Part shown: positions 1-9,784 of the stretch, piece by piece | Position numbering within the stretch: the stretch's first letter is position 1 | How the letters are laid out: each line of letters starts with the position of its first letter | Assembly: GCF_000832065.1 (NCBI RefSeq) | Contig: NZ_JXQM01000010.1 | Location: 1-64,000, forward strand | From: Nitrosospira sp. NpAV | GTDB taxonomy: Bacteria > Pseudomonadota > Gammaproteobacteria > Burkholderiales > Nitrosomonadaceae | Length of the DNA stretch: 64,000 nucleotides | Direction of reading: 5' to 3' | The notes under the pieces: generated by a model | What the model was told of the DNA's origin: nothing | The model's database searches: none | The model's input: only the letters and a program-made list of their open reading frames with translations | Made by a program: the position numbers and the translations under genes

Positions 1-323
1 AACTTTGATCCACCTGCATTCATCCGAGGCGATCAACCGCTGTTATGTTGATTAACGGCGCCTCGCAAAATAAATTTAATCGATTTGTCAAGATTTTTTA
101 ACCCAGATAACCATGAGGACCATGAGGACGCAAGATGAGGATGGGGCACTCGCGTACGCGCGGAGGCCGGCCAATGGATCGTGCGGGTTAATGCATCATT
201 CCGATCGCATGCTGATCAAGCGACAAACCCGGCATGACGGCAGCTGGGAGTAGGAAGGGGTGCAATTTCGTCGAGGATGGGAGCCTGTTCTCCCACCGTC
301 GACCGATGGGCGCGCTTCTTCGA
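1..323. other. No gene recognised at the window edge
   Basis: I see no credible coding region here. The only open frame that enters it runs antisense through the 3' end of the response regulator gene. A short tandem direct repeat (CCATGAGGA twice, near 110-127) is the only structure noted. It could be the 3' flank of the two-component operon. Confidence 0.4.
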
Positions 324-950
324 TCAGACCAGCCTATTTTTGATGGCGTAATGGGTCAGCTCGGCATTGTTCCTGAGCTTCATCTTCTCCAGCAACCGTG
401 CGCGATAGACGCTGACGGTCTTGACGGACAGGCACATTTCCTCAGCCGTATCGGTAAGGCTCTTGCCTGACGCGATCAGACACAGAGTCTGGTATTCCCT
501 GTCGGATAAAGCCTCGTGAAGTGGTTGCTCATAATCGGCACCGAAACTATCCGCCATCGCTTCGGCCAAAGTCGCGGTAAGATACTTGCGGCCTCGCGCC
601 ACCTGGCGGATAGCCGCCATCAGCTCGGCGGGCGCGCTCTGCTTGGTGATATACCCTGATGCACCCGCCTTGAGCGCCCGGATCGCATACAAACTTTCCT
701 CGTGCATGCTGAGCATGAGCACGGGAACTTTCGGATACTCTTTCTTGACTTGCTTCAGAACCTCGATGCCGCTTCTGTCCGGCAGCGATATATCCAGCAC
801 CACCACATTCCACTCGCCCTCGCGTATTTGCCGGATGGCGTCTGAACCGCAATCCGCTTCCTTGATAAAAATGGCTTCACCGCTTTCCATCAGGATTTGC
901 CGCAAGCCCTGCCGGACAATGGCGTGATCATCGACAATCAGGATATTCAT
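324..950 (-). CDS. NarL/FixJ-family response regulator
   Basis: A 208-residue two-domain response regulator. The N-terminal receiver domain has the acidic pocket in ILIVDDH (residues 3-9), the phospho-acceptor Asp53 in VVVLDISLP, and the KQS lysine after GASGYIT. The C-terminal LuxR-type helix-turn-helix (about 145-205) contains the hallmark LSDREYQTLCLIASGKS and the recognition-helix region LSVKTVSVYRARLLEKM. The kinase gene ends 8 bases upstream on the same strand, so the two form one operon and the kinase is the likely phosphodonor. The target is unknown. LuxR-type regulators bind short palindromes, and one candidate is the palindrome upstream of flhDC in this window, but that link is only inference. 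Confidence 0.93.
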   Translation of the reverse strand: MNILIVDDHAIVRQGLRQILMESGEAIFIKEADCGSDAIRQIREGEWNVVVLDISLPDRSGIEVLKQVKKEYPKVPVLMLSMHEESLYAIRALKAGASGYITKQSAPAELMAAIRQVARGRKYLTATLAEAMADSFGADYEQPLHEALSDREYQTLCLIASGKSLTDTAEEMCLSVKTVSVYRARLLEKMKLRNNAELTHYAIKNRLV

Positions 951-958
951 GGCTGCAG

Positions 959-2155
959 CTATGACGGACAGATGTTCGATCGCGAGGTCGCAAGATCGTG
1001 TGGCCCCGGTCCAAGCGGGATCGACAAACGCACCGTGGCGCCCTCCCCTGGCGCACCGCTGACCGTCAGTTTGCCGTCGAGCAGGCCCGCACGCTCGATC
1101 ATGCCGCGAATGCCGAAAGAATTGAACTTCTTGGTATCCGCTGGCATAATGCCGCGCCCGTTATCCCGCACTTCCAGGTCCAACCAGCCTTTGGCGGACA
1201 TATCCGCATCCAGCCGTACCCAAACATGCGATGCTCGTCCATGCTTGGCAATATTGGTCAGCGCTTCCTGAAAAATCCGGAATACGGCGACCGCGGCATC
1301 CTGATCCAGTTCAATATCCTCCTGAGCGCATACGACCTCGCATGGGATGCCGAGCCGCTTGCTGAATTCTTCCGCCTCCCATTCTATCGCCGGGACAATA
1401 CCAAAATCCATGATGCCGGGCCGCAGATCGCGCGACATACGCCGTATCGAATCGATGGTGCGATCCACCAGTTGATCGATGGTGTGAATCTTGGCGAGTA
1501 ATACCGCGTCCTCGTCAGTGAGGTGGCGGCCTAGCCAGTCCAGGTCGATCTTGATGGCAGTCAGATTACCGCCGAGATCATCGTGAATCTCCTGGGCAAT
1601 GCGGATGCGCTCATGCTCTCTCGCCGCAATAATATGGGATGACACTTCCCGCAGCCGTTCGTGCGATTCCTTGAGTTCCGTCTCCCTGCGCCTGCTTTGC
1701 GTGATATTGATGATGATACCTTCCCAGATCACGCCGATGCCCTTCTCCCGGCGCGGGCTGGCCCGCAGGCTCACCCACTTCACATCATGGAACGATTCAA
1801 TCCACAGGCGGCCTTCCCAGTTCCATGTCGAAAGATCGGTGGCTGACTGAGCCATCGACCGCCACAGACTCTCCCGGTCTTCCAGCAATACGATATCCAT
1901 GAATAACCCGGGGTTAGCCCGCAGTGTCTCGACGCTGATACCGAGCACGTTGAGGCACTGGCCGCTTATAAATGGCAGGGTGTGTTGGGCATCCTCACCC
2001 AGCACATACTGAAACACCATGCCGGGAGCATTGGCGACAATGGTTAGGGACTGTGTTTCCCCTTCCGCCATCCGCATGAATTCTTCTGCTTTTTCTTCTG
2101 GCTTATCCGCTTCTTTCATCGGTACGGCGATGTCTCTGTCAGTAATGATAAGCAA
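959..2155 (-). CDS. PAS-domain sensor histidine kinase, NarX/DegS type (HisKA_3)
   Basis: A sensor kinase of about 398 residues. A PAS-like region spans about 40-155, including the WEGIIINITQSRRRE exit segment. A HisKA_3 dimerisation domain follows, with the phospho-histidine at residue 191 in AQEIHDDLGG. The HATPase_c domain is at about 290-385 (FQEALTNIAKH, DNGRGI, FGIRGMIERA). No transmembrane helix is seen, so it is probably cytosolic. The reading frame opens with TTG at 2155. In-frame ATGs at 2119 and 2077 are alternatives, and none has a strong ribosome binding site. It pairs with the adjacent NarL-type regulator. The signal cannot be deduced from sequence. Confidence 0.9.
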   Translation of the reverse strand: MLIITDRDIAVPMKEADKPEEKAEEFMRMAEGETQSLTIVANAPGMVFQYVLGEDAQHTLPFISGQCLNVLGISVETLRANPGLFMDIVLLEDRESLWRSMAQSATDLSTWNWEGRLWIESFHDVKWVSLRASPRREKGIGVIWEGIIINITQSRRRETELKESHERLREVSSHIIAAREHERIRIAQEIHDDLGGNLTAIKIDLDWLGRHLTDEDAVLLAKIHTIDQLVDRTIDSIRRMSRDLRPGIMDFGIVPAIEWEAEEFSKRLGIPCEVVCAQEDIELDQDAAVAVFRIFQEALTNIAKHGRASHVWVRLDADMSAKGWLDLEVRDNGRGIMPADTKKFNSFGIRGMIERAGLLDGKLTVSGAPGEGATVRLSIPLGPGPHDLATSRSNICPS

Positions 2156-2607
2156 CTACCCGCCTTTGCTCATCCCTAACCCCAACCCGTAAGCAGGTCA
2201 TACCCCATCGACTATGCCCTTCTTGAATTCTTAAGCAAAAATGAGGACTCTATGTGGGGGAGATAGGCGCCCGTGTCCAGGCAGACCGGGACGCTGATTC
2301 ATTTGAGCAAATTTCAGCGTTCAGCATTTTTCTTTTACGGATGCTTAAGATTGGGTCTATTAAATCCGTTTATAGAGCCCTTTGATAGCTGTAAAATCTT
2401 ACAGCTATCAAACCTTGCCGTGATCTTGAATCAACTCAGCGCCGATGGTTTGATTGACGTGTTTCGGAGTCAATAGCAACCAGATATAAATTTTCCGGCG
2501 CTTGGCCCAGTCTCGTTGAGAAATAATGCGGACAATAAGAATCAGTTAAATAGCTTTATAATTAATTATAATTATCAATTACTAGTGGAACGATCTTAAA
2601 CCAATTA
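2156..2607. other. Intergenic region with a perfect inverted repeat, no convincing gene
   Basis: This gap lies between the kinase start and the 3' end of flgL. A 67-codon plus-strand frame (2273-2476) has no recognisable domain and no good ribosome binding site, so I do not call it. The stretch from about 2545 to 2600 is very AT-rich. The inverted repeat at 2381-2412 is listed separately. Confidence 0.4.
2381..2412. repeat. Perfect 14-bp inverted repeat with 4-nt loop
   Basis: TTTGATAGCTGTAA at 2381-2394 is followed by AATC and then its exact reverse complement at 2399-2412. The hairpin is AT-rich and has no following T-run, so it is not a standard intrinsic terminator. It could be an operator or a transcript-end structure downstream of flgL. 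Confidence 0.6.
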
Positions 2608-3543
2608 CTACCGTAGATAATCAAACAGCGACAACCCCTGCACCTTCAGGAATGCCTGCTGTGTCGCCTGGAGGTAAGTCTGCTGCTGGGTCAGGCTGCT
2701 GATAGCCTGGGCATAGTCGACATCCTGCAGGTCGGCAAGCTGCTGCTTGTACTGAATGCTCAATGCATCACCTGTGTCGTTGAGCGTATCCACCTCATTC
2801 ATGCGTGTACCCACGTCGGAGCGAACACGCAACACATTGTCCAGCGAGCTGGATAAATTGCTCTGGGCTGCGTTCAAGCCGTTGGCGAGCGCAGTCTTGT
2901 CGGTGGCAGTGACGACAGGGGTTTCGAGGACGCCGATCAAGTCGGAAAGTGTTTTGAACAGGCTTTGATACCCGCCACCGGAAGCCGGAATACGTTCGAA
3001 TACCTCCCGTCCCGATTCGTTCACCGCGAGCTGGCGCGAATCGCTGGCTTGTACCAGGCGCATGCCGTCGTCGCCCATGTACTGCACACCGCTGCCGGTA
3101 TCGACGAAAGGCTTGGTCGACCCCTGAAAGCCGGAAAACAGATATTGCCCGTTCGCGTCGGTACGGTTGGAAAGACTCAGCAATTCATCGAGATTGCCGC
3201 GCAATTCGGTGGCGATGGCAGTGCGTCCGCTGTCGTTAAGCGTACCGTTGCCCGCGTACACGGCCAGTTCCTGCGCATTCTGCACCAGATTTACTACGTC
3301 CTTCAGGGTGCCTTCCAGCATCCCCAGGCTACTCGTGGCACTCTGCCGGTTAACTGCATACTGGGCATTGCCGGCATCGGCCTGGGATACTCCTAGCGCG
3401 CGAACATAGGCTGCCGGGCCATCCGAAGGCGTGAGAAGGCGCTTGCCGCTGTTTATCTGTTCCAGCGTCTTCACCTGCGCGGCTTGCTGGCGATTGAGGG
3501 CGGCGATGCCGAGTTCATAACTGGTGTTGCTGCTAACGCGCAT
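2608..3543 (-). CDS. flgL: Flagellar hook-filament junction protein FlgL (HAP3)
   Basis: FlgL joins the hook to the flagellin filament after export through the flagellar type III system. The 311-residue product has the flagellin-like N-terminal helix (MRVSSNTSYELGIAALNRQQ, then ITL/NSGKRLLTPSDGPAA) and the matching C-terminal coiled coil ending QQAFLKVQGLSLFDYLR. Start: ATG preceded by AAAGGAGAAGTCACC, a good ribosome binding site. It is last in the flgB-flgL order but is separated from flgK by about 260 bp that carry an inverted-repeat element. No sigma28 promoter was found directly upstream. Confidence 0.96.
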   Translation of the reverse strand: MRVSSNTSYELGIAALNRQQAAQVKTLEQINSGKRLLTPSDGPAAYVRALGVSQADAGNAQYAVNRQSATSSLGMLEGTLKDVVNLVQNAQELAVYAGNGTLNDSGRTAIATELRGNLDELLSLSNRTDANGQYLFSGFQGSTKPFVDTGSGVQYMGDDGMRLVQASDSRQLAVNESGREVFERIPASGGGYQSLFKTLSDLIGVLETPVVTATDKTALANGLNAAQSNLSSSLDNVLRVRSDVGTRMNEVDTLNDTGDALSIQYKQQLADLQDVDYAQAISSLTQQQTYLQATQQAFLKVQGLSLFDYLR

Positions 3544-3631
3544 GGTGACTTCTCCTTTATTTTTTTGCTACCCGGCCTGTTATCTATTCATTTCATCACG
3601 TGCCTTGCTGCATGCATCTACGCGGCTTCCG

Positions 3632-3774
3632 GTAGGATGGGTGGAGCGTAGCGCAACCCATCATTGGATTATCTTCACACCTCACCAAACTACAATCACA
3701 CGAGTACGGTCATGATCTAATAGTTTGTTTTATGTGGAATTTTGATGGGTTACGCTATGCTTCACCCATCCTAC
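3632..3774. repeat. MITE-like element with 32-bp imperfect inverted ends
   Basis: The arms at 3632-3663 and 3743-3774 are inverted copies differing at three positions by eye. They begin GTAGGATGGGTG and end ACCCATCA. The core between them is about 79 bp and AT-rich. Sequences of the type TAGGATGGGTGGAGC...GCAACCCATC recur in many bacterial genomes as small palindromic or MITE-like elements (general knowledge). Here it sits between flgK and flgL. It could act as a transcription barrier or fold into a long stem in RNA. Confidence 0.65.
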
Positions 3775-3804
3775 ATAAGCTTATCCAGACGTTTTAATGC
3801 TTCC

Positions 3805-5727
3805 CTATCTCGACATCTCAAGGAGCGTCTCGAACATCAGGCTGGCGGTCTGTATTATCTTGCCGGCTGCCTGGTACGCCTGCTGATAGCGCAGCAGGTT
3901 GGCTGCCTCCTCATCCAAATTGACGCCCGACTCCGATTGCTGCAATACCTGCGTCTGGCTTACCAGGTTTGTCTGGGCGGCACTGGTCACTTCCAGCTCG
4001 CGGGTCTTGTTACCCATCTGGCTGACCATTTGACCATAGGCTGTCTGGTAATTTATCGTGCCGCCCGCCATCGTGTTATTGCTCTGCAAAGCCGCCAATC
4101 GCAAGGCATTGCGGTTGTCTCCCACGCCATTGGTATTAGGTCCTATGCTGAACGTATCGCCCGGCTGGGGCGAACCGGTGATCTGCACGGTCCATCCGTT
4201 ATAGCTGATGGTACCGCCCGGCGTGAAGGCGACACCGGATGGATTTCCGGTACCCGTGCCGCTCACGTCGAAAGTGGTTGCACTGGTAAAGGTGAGTGTT
4301 ACCGGCGACGTCAGGTTTGAGTTGGGTGGCGGAGGCGTGTTGACGGATCCGGCGCTGATGCGCCCGCTGCCGGTATTGGCAAGCGGCGCATCCGTACGGA
4401 TCGGCGCAGCGGCCGCGATCAGGCTGGTGCCCTGAATGAGGACGCCAATCTGACCGGCGCCATTCACGGTGGGCCGGATCAGAAATTCGTCGCCTGCGGC
4501 GGCAGCTCCGGAAGAAAGACTCAAGCGCACACCATCCACAGTCTGCGGAAGTGTAGCAAAGCTCTGCGGGGCACCCTGTGCCACCCCATTGCTCAGGCGT
4601 GTGAGAGTATAGTTGGCGCCATCATATTGGAGGCGATAATCGCTGGTGGTAAGCGCGCTGTAGCTGGTGATTTCGGCGCCGATCACCGCGCTGCCGCTGT
4701 TATTGGCGGAGGCCGCCACCGAAGGGGTCGGTACCGTGAAGAAATCGCCGCCCAGGTTACCGTACAAATCCTGCCCTAGCCGGTGCTGCTCGTTGAAAGT
4801 TCCCGCCAGGCCGATGGCGACTCGCCCCAGACCATTGCGAGCGGCATCGAGCGATTCGCTGCGAAACTGCAGCAACCCTCCCAGCTTGCCGCCATCCAGC
4901 GTCGATTCCCTGATAGGTGTGCTGCTGCCGCCGGCAACATAGGTCACGTCGATACGGCGCGCGTCGGTCGGAGAAGCCGCGGTCGCAAGCTGAAAAACCT
5001 GGGTGCCGACCAATAACGGCTGACCGTTGCCGATCAGAATGCTGTATGAGCCATCGTCCTGCTGCACGACATGGGTGCGAATCTCCTGATTGAGTTGTCC
5101 CACCAGCTCGTCGCGCTGGTCTCTCAAATCATTTGCTGGCTGGCCACGGGAGGAGCCTTCCGCCTGGCTGATGGTTTCATTCAATCTGCCGATCTGCGCC
5201 GCGAGTGTATTGATCAGCGAAACGCTATCCTTTATTTGCGTGTTCACCCCGTCCTGGATTTCATCGAGCCGGCTGTCCAGCGACTGGAATCGCCGCACCA
5301 GCACCTCCGCGCCCGACAGCATCGATTGACGGGACGGGACATCGGACGGATTGGTGGCGACGTCTTGCACGCTCCCGAAGAAATTCTGCAGCGCCGGCGC
5401 GAGGCCGAGGCTGCCGCTTGGATCCGCCAACAGTCTATCGATCTGCTGCATCTGGGCATAATAGGTATCCAGCTGCGCGGATTCGGTCTTTGCCTGCGTG
5501 ACCTGCTGGGTCAGAAACTGATTGTATGAACGGCTTACCGTATCGACCTTCGCCCCCTGGCCAATGAATCCGGTGCCGGTACCTTGGGCGGGATTGGTCG
5601 ACTGAACGATCTGCTGGCGGGTGTAGCCGGGAGTGGCCGCGTTGCTGACGTTATGGCCGGTCACCAGCAATCCCCTCTGCGCGGTATTGAGCGCGCTCAG
5701 TCCGATCCCGAAAATTCCGTTACCCAT
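3805..5727 (-). CDS. flgK: Flagellar hook-associated protein FlgK (HAP1)
   Basis: FlgK forms the first hook-filament junction ring. The 640-residue product has the N-terminal rod/hook signature (FGIGLSALNTAQRGLLVTGHNVSNAATPGYTRQ, given here in part) and the C-terminal segment GVNLDEEAANLLRYQQAYQAAGKIIQTAS with the terminal FETLLEM. The length is typical of a FlgK with a variable middle domain. I chose the ATG at 5727, preceded by GAGGAGAGATTGC. A GTG 15 bases upstream lies inside that ribosome binding site. A sigma28-type promoter lies at 5772-5798, so transcription as a late, FliA-dependent gene is likely. Confidence 0.96.
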   Translation of the reverse strand: MGNGIFGIGLSALNTAQRGLLVTGHNVSNAATPGYTRQQIVQSTNPAQGTGTGFIGQGAKVDTVSRSYNQFLTQQVTQAKTESAQLDTYYAQMQQIDRLLADPSGSLGLAPALQNFFGSVQDVATNPSDVPSRQSMLSGAEVLVRRFQSLDSRLDEIQDGVNTQIKDSVSLINTLAAQIGRLNETISQAEGSSRGQPANDLRDQRDELVGQLNQEIRTHVVQQDDGSYSILIGNGQPLLVGTQVFQLATAASPTDARRIDVTYVAGGSSTPIRESTLDGGKLGGLLQFRSESLDAARNGLGRVAIGLAGTFNEQHRLGQDLYGNLGGDFFTVPTPSVAASANNSGSAVIGAEITSYSALTTSDYRLQYDGANYTLTRLSNGVAQGAPQSFATLPQTVDGVRLSLSSGAAAAGDEFLIRPTVNGAGQIGVLIQGTSLIAAAAPIRTDAPLANTGSGRISAGSVNTPPPPNSNLTSPVTLTFTSATTFDVSGTGTGNPSGVAFTPGGTISYNGWTVQITGSPQPGDTFSIGPNTNGVGDNRNALRLAALQSNNTMAGGTINYQTAYGQMVSQMGNKTRELEVTSAAQTNLVSQTQVLQQSESGVNLDEEAANLLRYQQAYQAAGKIIQTASLMFETLLEMSR

Positions 5728-5771
5728 GCAATCTCTCCTCACCCATAACGATGGCCATCGCTATATTCATG

Positions 5772-5798
5772 TTAACGGCTGCGTACAGAAAATGTTTA
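5772..5798 (-). promoter_or_regulatory. FliA (sigma28) promoter for flgK
   Basis: Read on the minus strand: TAAACATT as -35, an 11-base spacer, and GCCGTTAA as -10. The family consensus is TAAAGTTT-N11-GCCGATAA. The -10 matches 7 of 8 bases and the -35 matches 6 of 8. It ends about 45 bp upstream of the flgK ATG. Confidence 0.75.
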
Positions 5799-5833
5799 GC
5801 GGTAGCTGGCGCCAGTGCCGGCACTGGCAACCC

Positions 5834-6808
5834 TCAAGACCACTGCGCCGTCTTGATGACCCGTGTCAACTTGTCCGCGTAGTTCGGATCAGTGGCATAG
5901 CCCGCCTGTTGCAATCCCTGCGCGAAACCCGCTGCATCGATCCCTTGCGCCGCCTGCGCCACGACGCCCGCATAACGTGGATTGCTGCGCAGCAGATTGG
6001 CATAGTCGCGGAAGGCATCCGCGTATGAAGGATAGGCGCGGAATTTTTCGACGCTTTTCTGCGCTACGCCATTGACATACTCCGTCGTCACCGTTTCCAC
6101 CACGGGCCCTTTCCAGCTGGCACCCGCTTTCACACCGAACAAATTGTGGCTGGGCGTGCCATCCGCCGCGCGAATCTCGCGCTTACCCCATCCACTCTCC
6201 AGTGCCGCCTGCCCGAGCATAAACCGCGCGGGGATGCCTGTCGTCTGGCTGGCCTGGAGCGCATGCGGCATCAGCCTGCTCTGGAACTCGGCCACCTGCG
6301 ACTGCAGTCCCGGCTGAAATGCGGCCTGCTGGGGCGCCTGCACTGGCTGCGGGGGCTGCTGTGTCAGCGCGCTCGTCCGCTGCGGAGATTGCGGCGGCTG
6401 TTGTGCGGGTATGTTTCCCTGCGGCCGCGGCGGAACCTCAGCCTGAAGGTATTCCGGAGCCGGGGCGGAAGTTGGGGCAATGCCCCCCTGCGGCAGGTCC
6501 ACGGGCAATCCGCGGCCAAGCTGCCGCACCATCATGTCAGCCAGACCGATGCCACGTGAAGCCATGCTTTGCGACAACTGCTGATCGAGCATGGAAGTAT
6601 AAAGACGGCTTTGTTCGCTATCCAGCAAACTGTCCTGGGAAGTCGCCTCGCGCATGCTCTTCAGCATCATGTTCATGAACAGCGCTTCAAACTGCCTGGC
6701 GGCCGCTTCAAGTCCCGCCTTGTCCGTCCTTTTGGCGTCGATGCGCAGCCCGTTGACGGCCTGCACATCAAGTGCGAATTTGCCGGAAAGGTCGGCCGAG
6801 GTCGCCAT
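5834..6808 (-). CDS. flgJ: Flagellar rod assembly protein / peptidoglycan hydrolase FlgJ
   Basis: The bifunctional FlgJ caps the growing rod and cuts peptidoglycan to let it through the wall. The N-terminal rod-capping domain spans residues 1-100 (FEALFMNMMLKSMREAT). A Pro/Gln-rich linker follows at about 110-165, then the C-terminal glucosaminidase domain with its catalytic Glu in GQAALESGWGKRE. The 324-residue length is normal for the two-domain form. The ATG at 6808 overlaps the flgI stop by one base (TGATG), indicating translational coupling. A TTG one codon upstream is less likely. Confidence 0.96.
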   Translation of the reverse strand: MATSADLSGKFALDVQAVNGLRIDAKRTDKAGLEAAARQFEALFMNMMLKSMREATSQDSLLDSEQSRLYTSMLDQQLSQSMASRGIGLADMMVRQLGRGLPVDLPQGGIAPTSAPAPEYLQAEVPPRPQGNIPAQQPPQSPQRTSALTQQPPQPVQAPQQAAFQPGLQSQVAEFQSRLMPHALQASQTTGIPARFMLGQAALESGWGKREIRAADGTPSHNLFGVKAGASWKGPVVETVTTEYVNGVAQKSVEKFRAYPSYADAFRDYANLLRSNPRYAGVVAQAAQGIDAAGFAQGLQQAGYATDPNYADKLTRVIKTAQWS

Positions 6809-7956
6809 CAAATGATCTCCAGATCCGCTCGCAATGCCCCGGCGGATTTCATCGCCTGCAGGATCGCCAGCAGATCCTGCGGTGTCGCGCCTATCGCGTT
6901 CAATGCCTTGACCACTTCGGCCAGCGAGGCACCCTCGACCATTGTGAGCATGCCGGATTCCTGCCTGATTTCGATGGTTGAACGCTGCGCCTGCACCGTC
7001 TGCCCGCTGGAGAACGGCCCCGGCTGGCTGATCACCGGTTCAGTACTGATGACCACCGATAGATTTCCGTGTGCGATGGCGCAGGCATCAACCGTCGCCG
7101 CCTGATTCATGACCACCGAGCCGGTGCGGCTGTTGACGATAACCTTGGCATGGGTCGGCGCCGGATTTATATTCAGGCTTTCCACTTCGGCAACGAATGC
7201 CACGCGCTGGTCGCTGCCTTCCGGCGTCCGCACCTGGATTGCCCTGCCGTCCAGCGCCGCGGCGGTACCCGCGCCGAATTTTCCATTGATGGCGTCCACT
7301 ATTCTTTTGGTATTGGAAAAGTCGGTACTGTTAAGCTCCAGCCGGATGACGTTGTCCTGGCCCAGCGCGACGGGCACCGCGCGCTCGACTGTCGCGCCGC
7401 CGGTAATGCGCCCCACGCTCAGATGATTGACCTGAACCTGGCTGCCGCTGGCAGCAGCACCGAAACCGCCGACCAGTAAATTGCCCTGCGCCATGCCGTA
7501 AACCTGGCCATCAGCTCCCTTGAGCGGAGTCATCAGCAACGTGCCGCCGCGCAGGCTGCGGGCATTACCCATGCTGGATACCGTCACGTCGATGACCTGG
7601 CCCGGCTGGGCGAATGCCGGGAGCGAGGCGGTCACCATTACCGCCGCCACATTCCGCAGCCGCAGGTTGGTGCCTGGCGGCAGGTTGATGCCCATCTGCA
7701 TCAGCATGCTGACGATGGTCTGCACGGTGAATGGCGTCTGGCTGGTCTGATCGCCCGTGCCATCCAGCCCCACCACCAGACCGTATCCGATAAGCTGGTT
7801 GGCCCGCACGCCCTGAATCGAGGCCAGATCCTTGATGCGCTCGGCCTGCGCCGGTGTCGCAATGGCTGCCCACCCCAGCCATAGCATGAGAAACAACAAA
7901 TGGCTCTGTTTAAGCATCGCGGCGCGGCACGGCGGAGGGGGTACGGCATTCGGCAT
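6808..7956 (-). CDS. flgI: Flagellar P-ring protein FlgI
   Basis: FlgI is the periplasmic P-ring protein surrounding the rod. A hydrophobic signal peptide ends at PAQA (cleavage before [11 protein letters not shown]). The classic FlgI stretch [20 protein letters not shown] follows, along with [13 protein letters not shown] and the C-terminal [20 protein letters not shown]. The ATG at 7956 has GAGG eight bases upstream. A second Met (7917) directly before the signal peptide is an alternative start. The gene lies 12 bases downstream of flgH and overlaps flgJ. Confidence 0.96.
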   Translation of the reverse strand: MPNAVPPPPCRAAMLKQSHLLFLMLWLGWAAIATPAQAERIKDLASIQGVRANQLIGYGLVVGLDGTGDQTSQTPFTVQTIVSMLMQMGINLPPGTNLRLRNVAAVMVTASLPAFAQPGQVIDVTVSSMGNARSLRGGTLLMTPLKGADGQVYGMAQGNLLVGGFGAAASGSQVQVNHLSVGRITGGATVERAVPVALGQDNVIRLELNSTDFSNTKRIVDAINGKFGAGTAAALDGRAIQVRTPEGSDQRVAFVAEVESLNINPAPTHAKVIVNSRTGSVVMNQAATVDACAIAHGNLSVVISTEPVISQPGPFSSGQTVQAQRSTIEIRQESGMLTMVEGASLAEVVKALNAIGATPQDLLAILQAMKSAGALRADLEII

Positions 7957-7968
7957 GATCAGCCTCGC

Positions 7969-8697
7969 TCAGAACGGTGAGATGGTGAGGAAAAAGCGCG
8001 AGAGCCAGCCCATGGTCTGCGCCTCGTCGATATAGCCGTTGGCCTTGTACTCGATCTTTGCATCCGCCACCTGGATCGACGATACCGTGTTGTTGATAAT
8101 GGTTTCGGGGCGCACCACCCCCGAGAAACGGATATATTCCGTGCCTTGCGTCATGGCCAGTTGCTTCTCGCCGCTTACCAGCAGGTTGCGATTGGGCAAC
8201 ACTTCCAGCACCGTGACGGAAATCGTGCCGGTGAAATTATTGGTGGAAGCCGCCTCGCCCTTGCCTGAGAAATCGTTGGTGGACGATGCTCCCATATCTA
8301 TGTTCTTTGTGATGGGCACCCCGAATATCATGGGCGGGACGGCAAAATTCACGGCACCGTTTTTATTGGCGCTGCTGGCGGATTTCTTGCTTGCGTTAGT
8401 CCTCTCGTTGAGAACAATCACCAGAATGTCGCCCACCACGCGCGCGCGGCGATCCTCGAATAACGGGCGGTCATGGGTACCCGCCTGGAAAATGGCGCCA
8501 TTGGCGGGCGGGAGCCCGCCCGACCCCGTGCGCGCGGACATCGGTTGTTGCACGATCGCTTTGGGGTCGGGCAGGCTTATGCAGCCGGAAAGCGCGAGCA
8601 TCATGATGATCATGGGTATTCCACGCCACACAAGCGGTCCGCTGCGCTTCCCTGAAGAATATGCGCCCATCCGGTTATCTTTATATTGCCGAGACAT
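7969..8697 (-). CDS. flgH: Flagellar L-ring lipoprotein FlgH
   Basis: FlgH is the outer-membrane L-ring subunit. A basic N-terminus leads into a hydrophobic stretch ending in the lipobox LSGC, so the Cys would be lipidated. The FlgH features [24 protein letters not shown] and LVVSGEKQ-like [27 protein letters not shown] follow. I favour the ATG at 8697, preceded by GGTGAG. An in-frame ATG at 8712 and GTG at 8718 are possible, and the latter starts just after the flgG stop. Confidence 0.94.
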   Translation of the reverse strand: MSRQYKDNRMGAYSSGKRSGPLVWRGIPMIIMMLALSGCISLPDPKAIVQQPMSARTGSGGLPPANGAIFQAGTHDRPLFEDRRARVVGDILVIVLNERTNASKKSASSANKNGAVNFAVPPMIFGVPITKNIDMGASSTNDFSGKGEAASTNNFTGTISVTVLEVLPNRNLLVSGEKQLAMTQGTEYIRFSGVVRPETIINNTVSSIQVADAKIEYKANGYIDEAQTMGWLSRFFLTISPF

Positions 8698-8721
8698 CGC
8701 TGTTCTCACCATTGTCACCGC

Positions 8722-9507
8722 TTATGACATTTGGGACAGGCGCTGAAGCATCTGGTCCGACGTCTGAATGGCTTTACTATTGATCTCGTAAGCGCGCTGG
8801 GTCTGGATCATGTTGACCAGTTCCTCCACCACGTTGACATTGGAGGTTTCCACATAGCCCTGGTTGAGCACTCCGGCGCCATCGATGCCGGGTGTATTGA
8901 TGTTGGGCGGGCCGCTGGAGAAAGTTTCCACATAGAAATTTTCGCCCACGCTCTGTAATCCGACCGGGTTGATGAATGTTGCCAGTTGCAGTGATCCCAC
9001 TTCAACCGGTGTGTTGGATCCGGGCTGGGTGACGGAAACGGTGCCGTCGCGGCCGATAGTAATGCTCAAGGCATTGACGGGAATGGTGATATTCGGCTGA
9101 ATCTGGTAACCGCTGGAGGTCACCAGCTGTCCCTGGGAATCGGATTGAAATGAGCCGTCCCGAGTGTAAGCGGTGGTGCCGTCAGGCATCAGCACCTGAA
9201 AGAATCCCTGGCCCTGAATGGCCACGTCCTTGGAATTCCCGGTTTGCTGCAAATTGCCCTGGGTGAAGACGCGTTCGGTAGCGACAGGCCTGACACCGGT
9301 ACCGATCTGTAACCCCGACGGCAGTTGCGTCTGCTGCGATGACTGGGCACCGGGCTGGCGCAAGGTCTGATACAGCAGGTCCTCGAAAACTGCGCGTGAG
9401 CGCTTGAATCCGTTGGTGCTGACATTTGCCAGGTTGTTGGCGATCACGTCCATCTGCGTCTGCTGCGCATCCAGACCGGTCTTGGCAATCCATAACGAGC
9501 GGATCAT
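8722..9507 (-). CDS. flgG: Flagellar distal rod protein FlgG
   Basis: A 261-residue distal rod subunit. The N-terminal motif [16 protein letters not shown] leads to [21 protein letters not shown]. The C-terminal motif is [20 protein letters not shown] followed by [13 protein letters not shown]. The length is standard. The start ATG is preceded by CAGGAG. About 280 bp separate it from flgF upstream, a gap that carries a fragment of the dispersed repeat and could hold an extra promoter. Confidence 0.97.
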   Translation of the reverse strand: MIRSLWIAKTGLDAQQTQMDVIANNLANVSTNGFKRSRAVFEDLLYQTLRQPGAQSSQQTQLPSGLQIGTGVRPVATERVFTQGNLQQTGNSKDVAIQGQGFFQVLMPDGTTAYTRDGSFQSDSQGQLVTSSGYQIQPNITIPVNALSITIGRDGTVSVTQPGSNTPVEVGSLQLATFINPVGLQSVGENFYVETFSSGPPNINTPGIDGAGVLNQGYVETSNVNVVEELVNMIQTQRAYEINSKAIQTSDQMLQRLSQMS

Positions 9508-9722
9508 GTAAATCTCCTGAGAGTAAATCTATACTGGGTCAAGGTTAAGCGCCGTCAGCCCAAACATCGGAGGCGCCACTGCGGAACTGCCCCCTTTGTA
9601 AATGCGGTCGACGATGTGCGGCATCTTTTGCGACATGTTATGGCAAGGCGGGCAAAATCAGCGCCCGGAAAAGAGGGGTAAATTCACTGTTTCTTTCCGG
9701 TCTTATGCCGATTAAGTGCTAG

Positions 9723-9757
9723 ATCGGCAAATGAGCGGTCGAGTGCCGGATTTAGGG
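9723..9757. repeat. Fragment of the dispersed TIR repeat family
   Basis: This stretch contains CGGCAAATGAGCGGTC followed by GTGCCGGATTTAGGGT. It closely matches, in inverse orientation, the left end of the element at 28909-29027 and resembles the right end of the copy at 57141-57386. Only one end is recognisable in this flgG-flgF gap, so it is a partial or decayed copy. Confidence 0.55.
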
Positions 9758-9784
9758 TCATGTCTCTTCCCGCCCCAATCGCCA

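Noticed and set aside
2273-2476. 67-codon plus-strand frame between the kinase and flgL
   Set aside because: It has no domain, no clear ribosome binding site, and spans the inverted repeat, so I treat it as intergenic.
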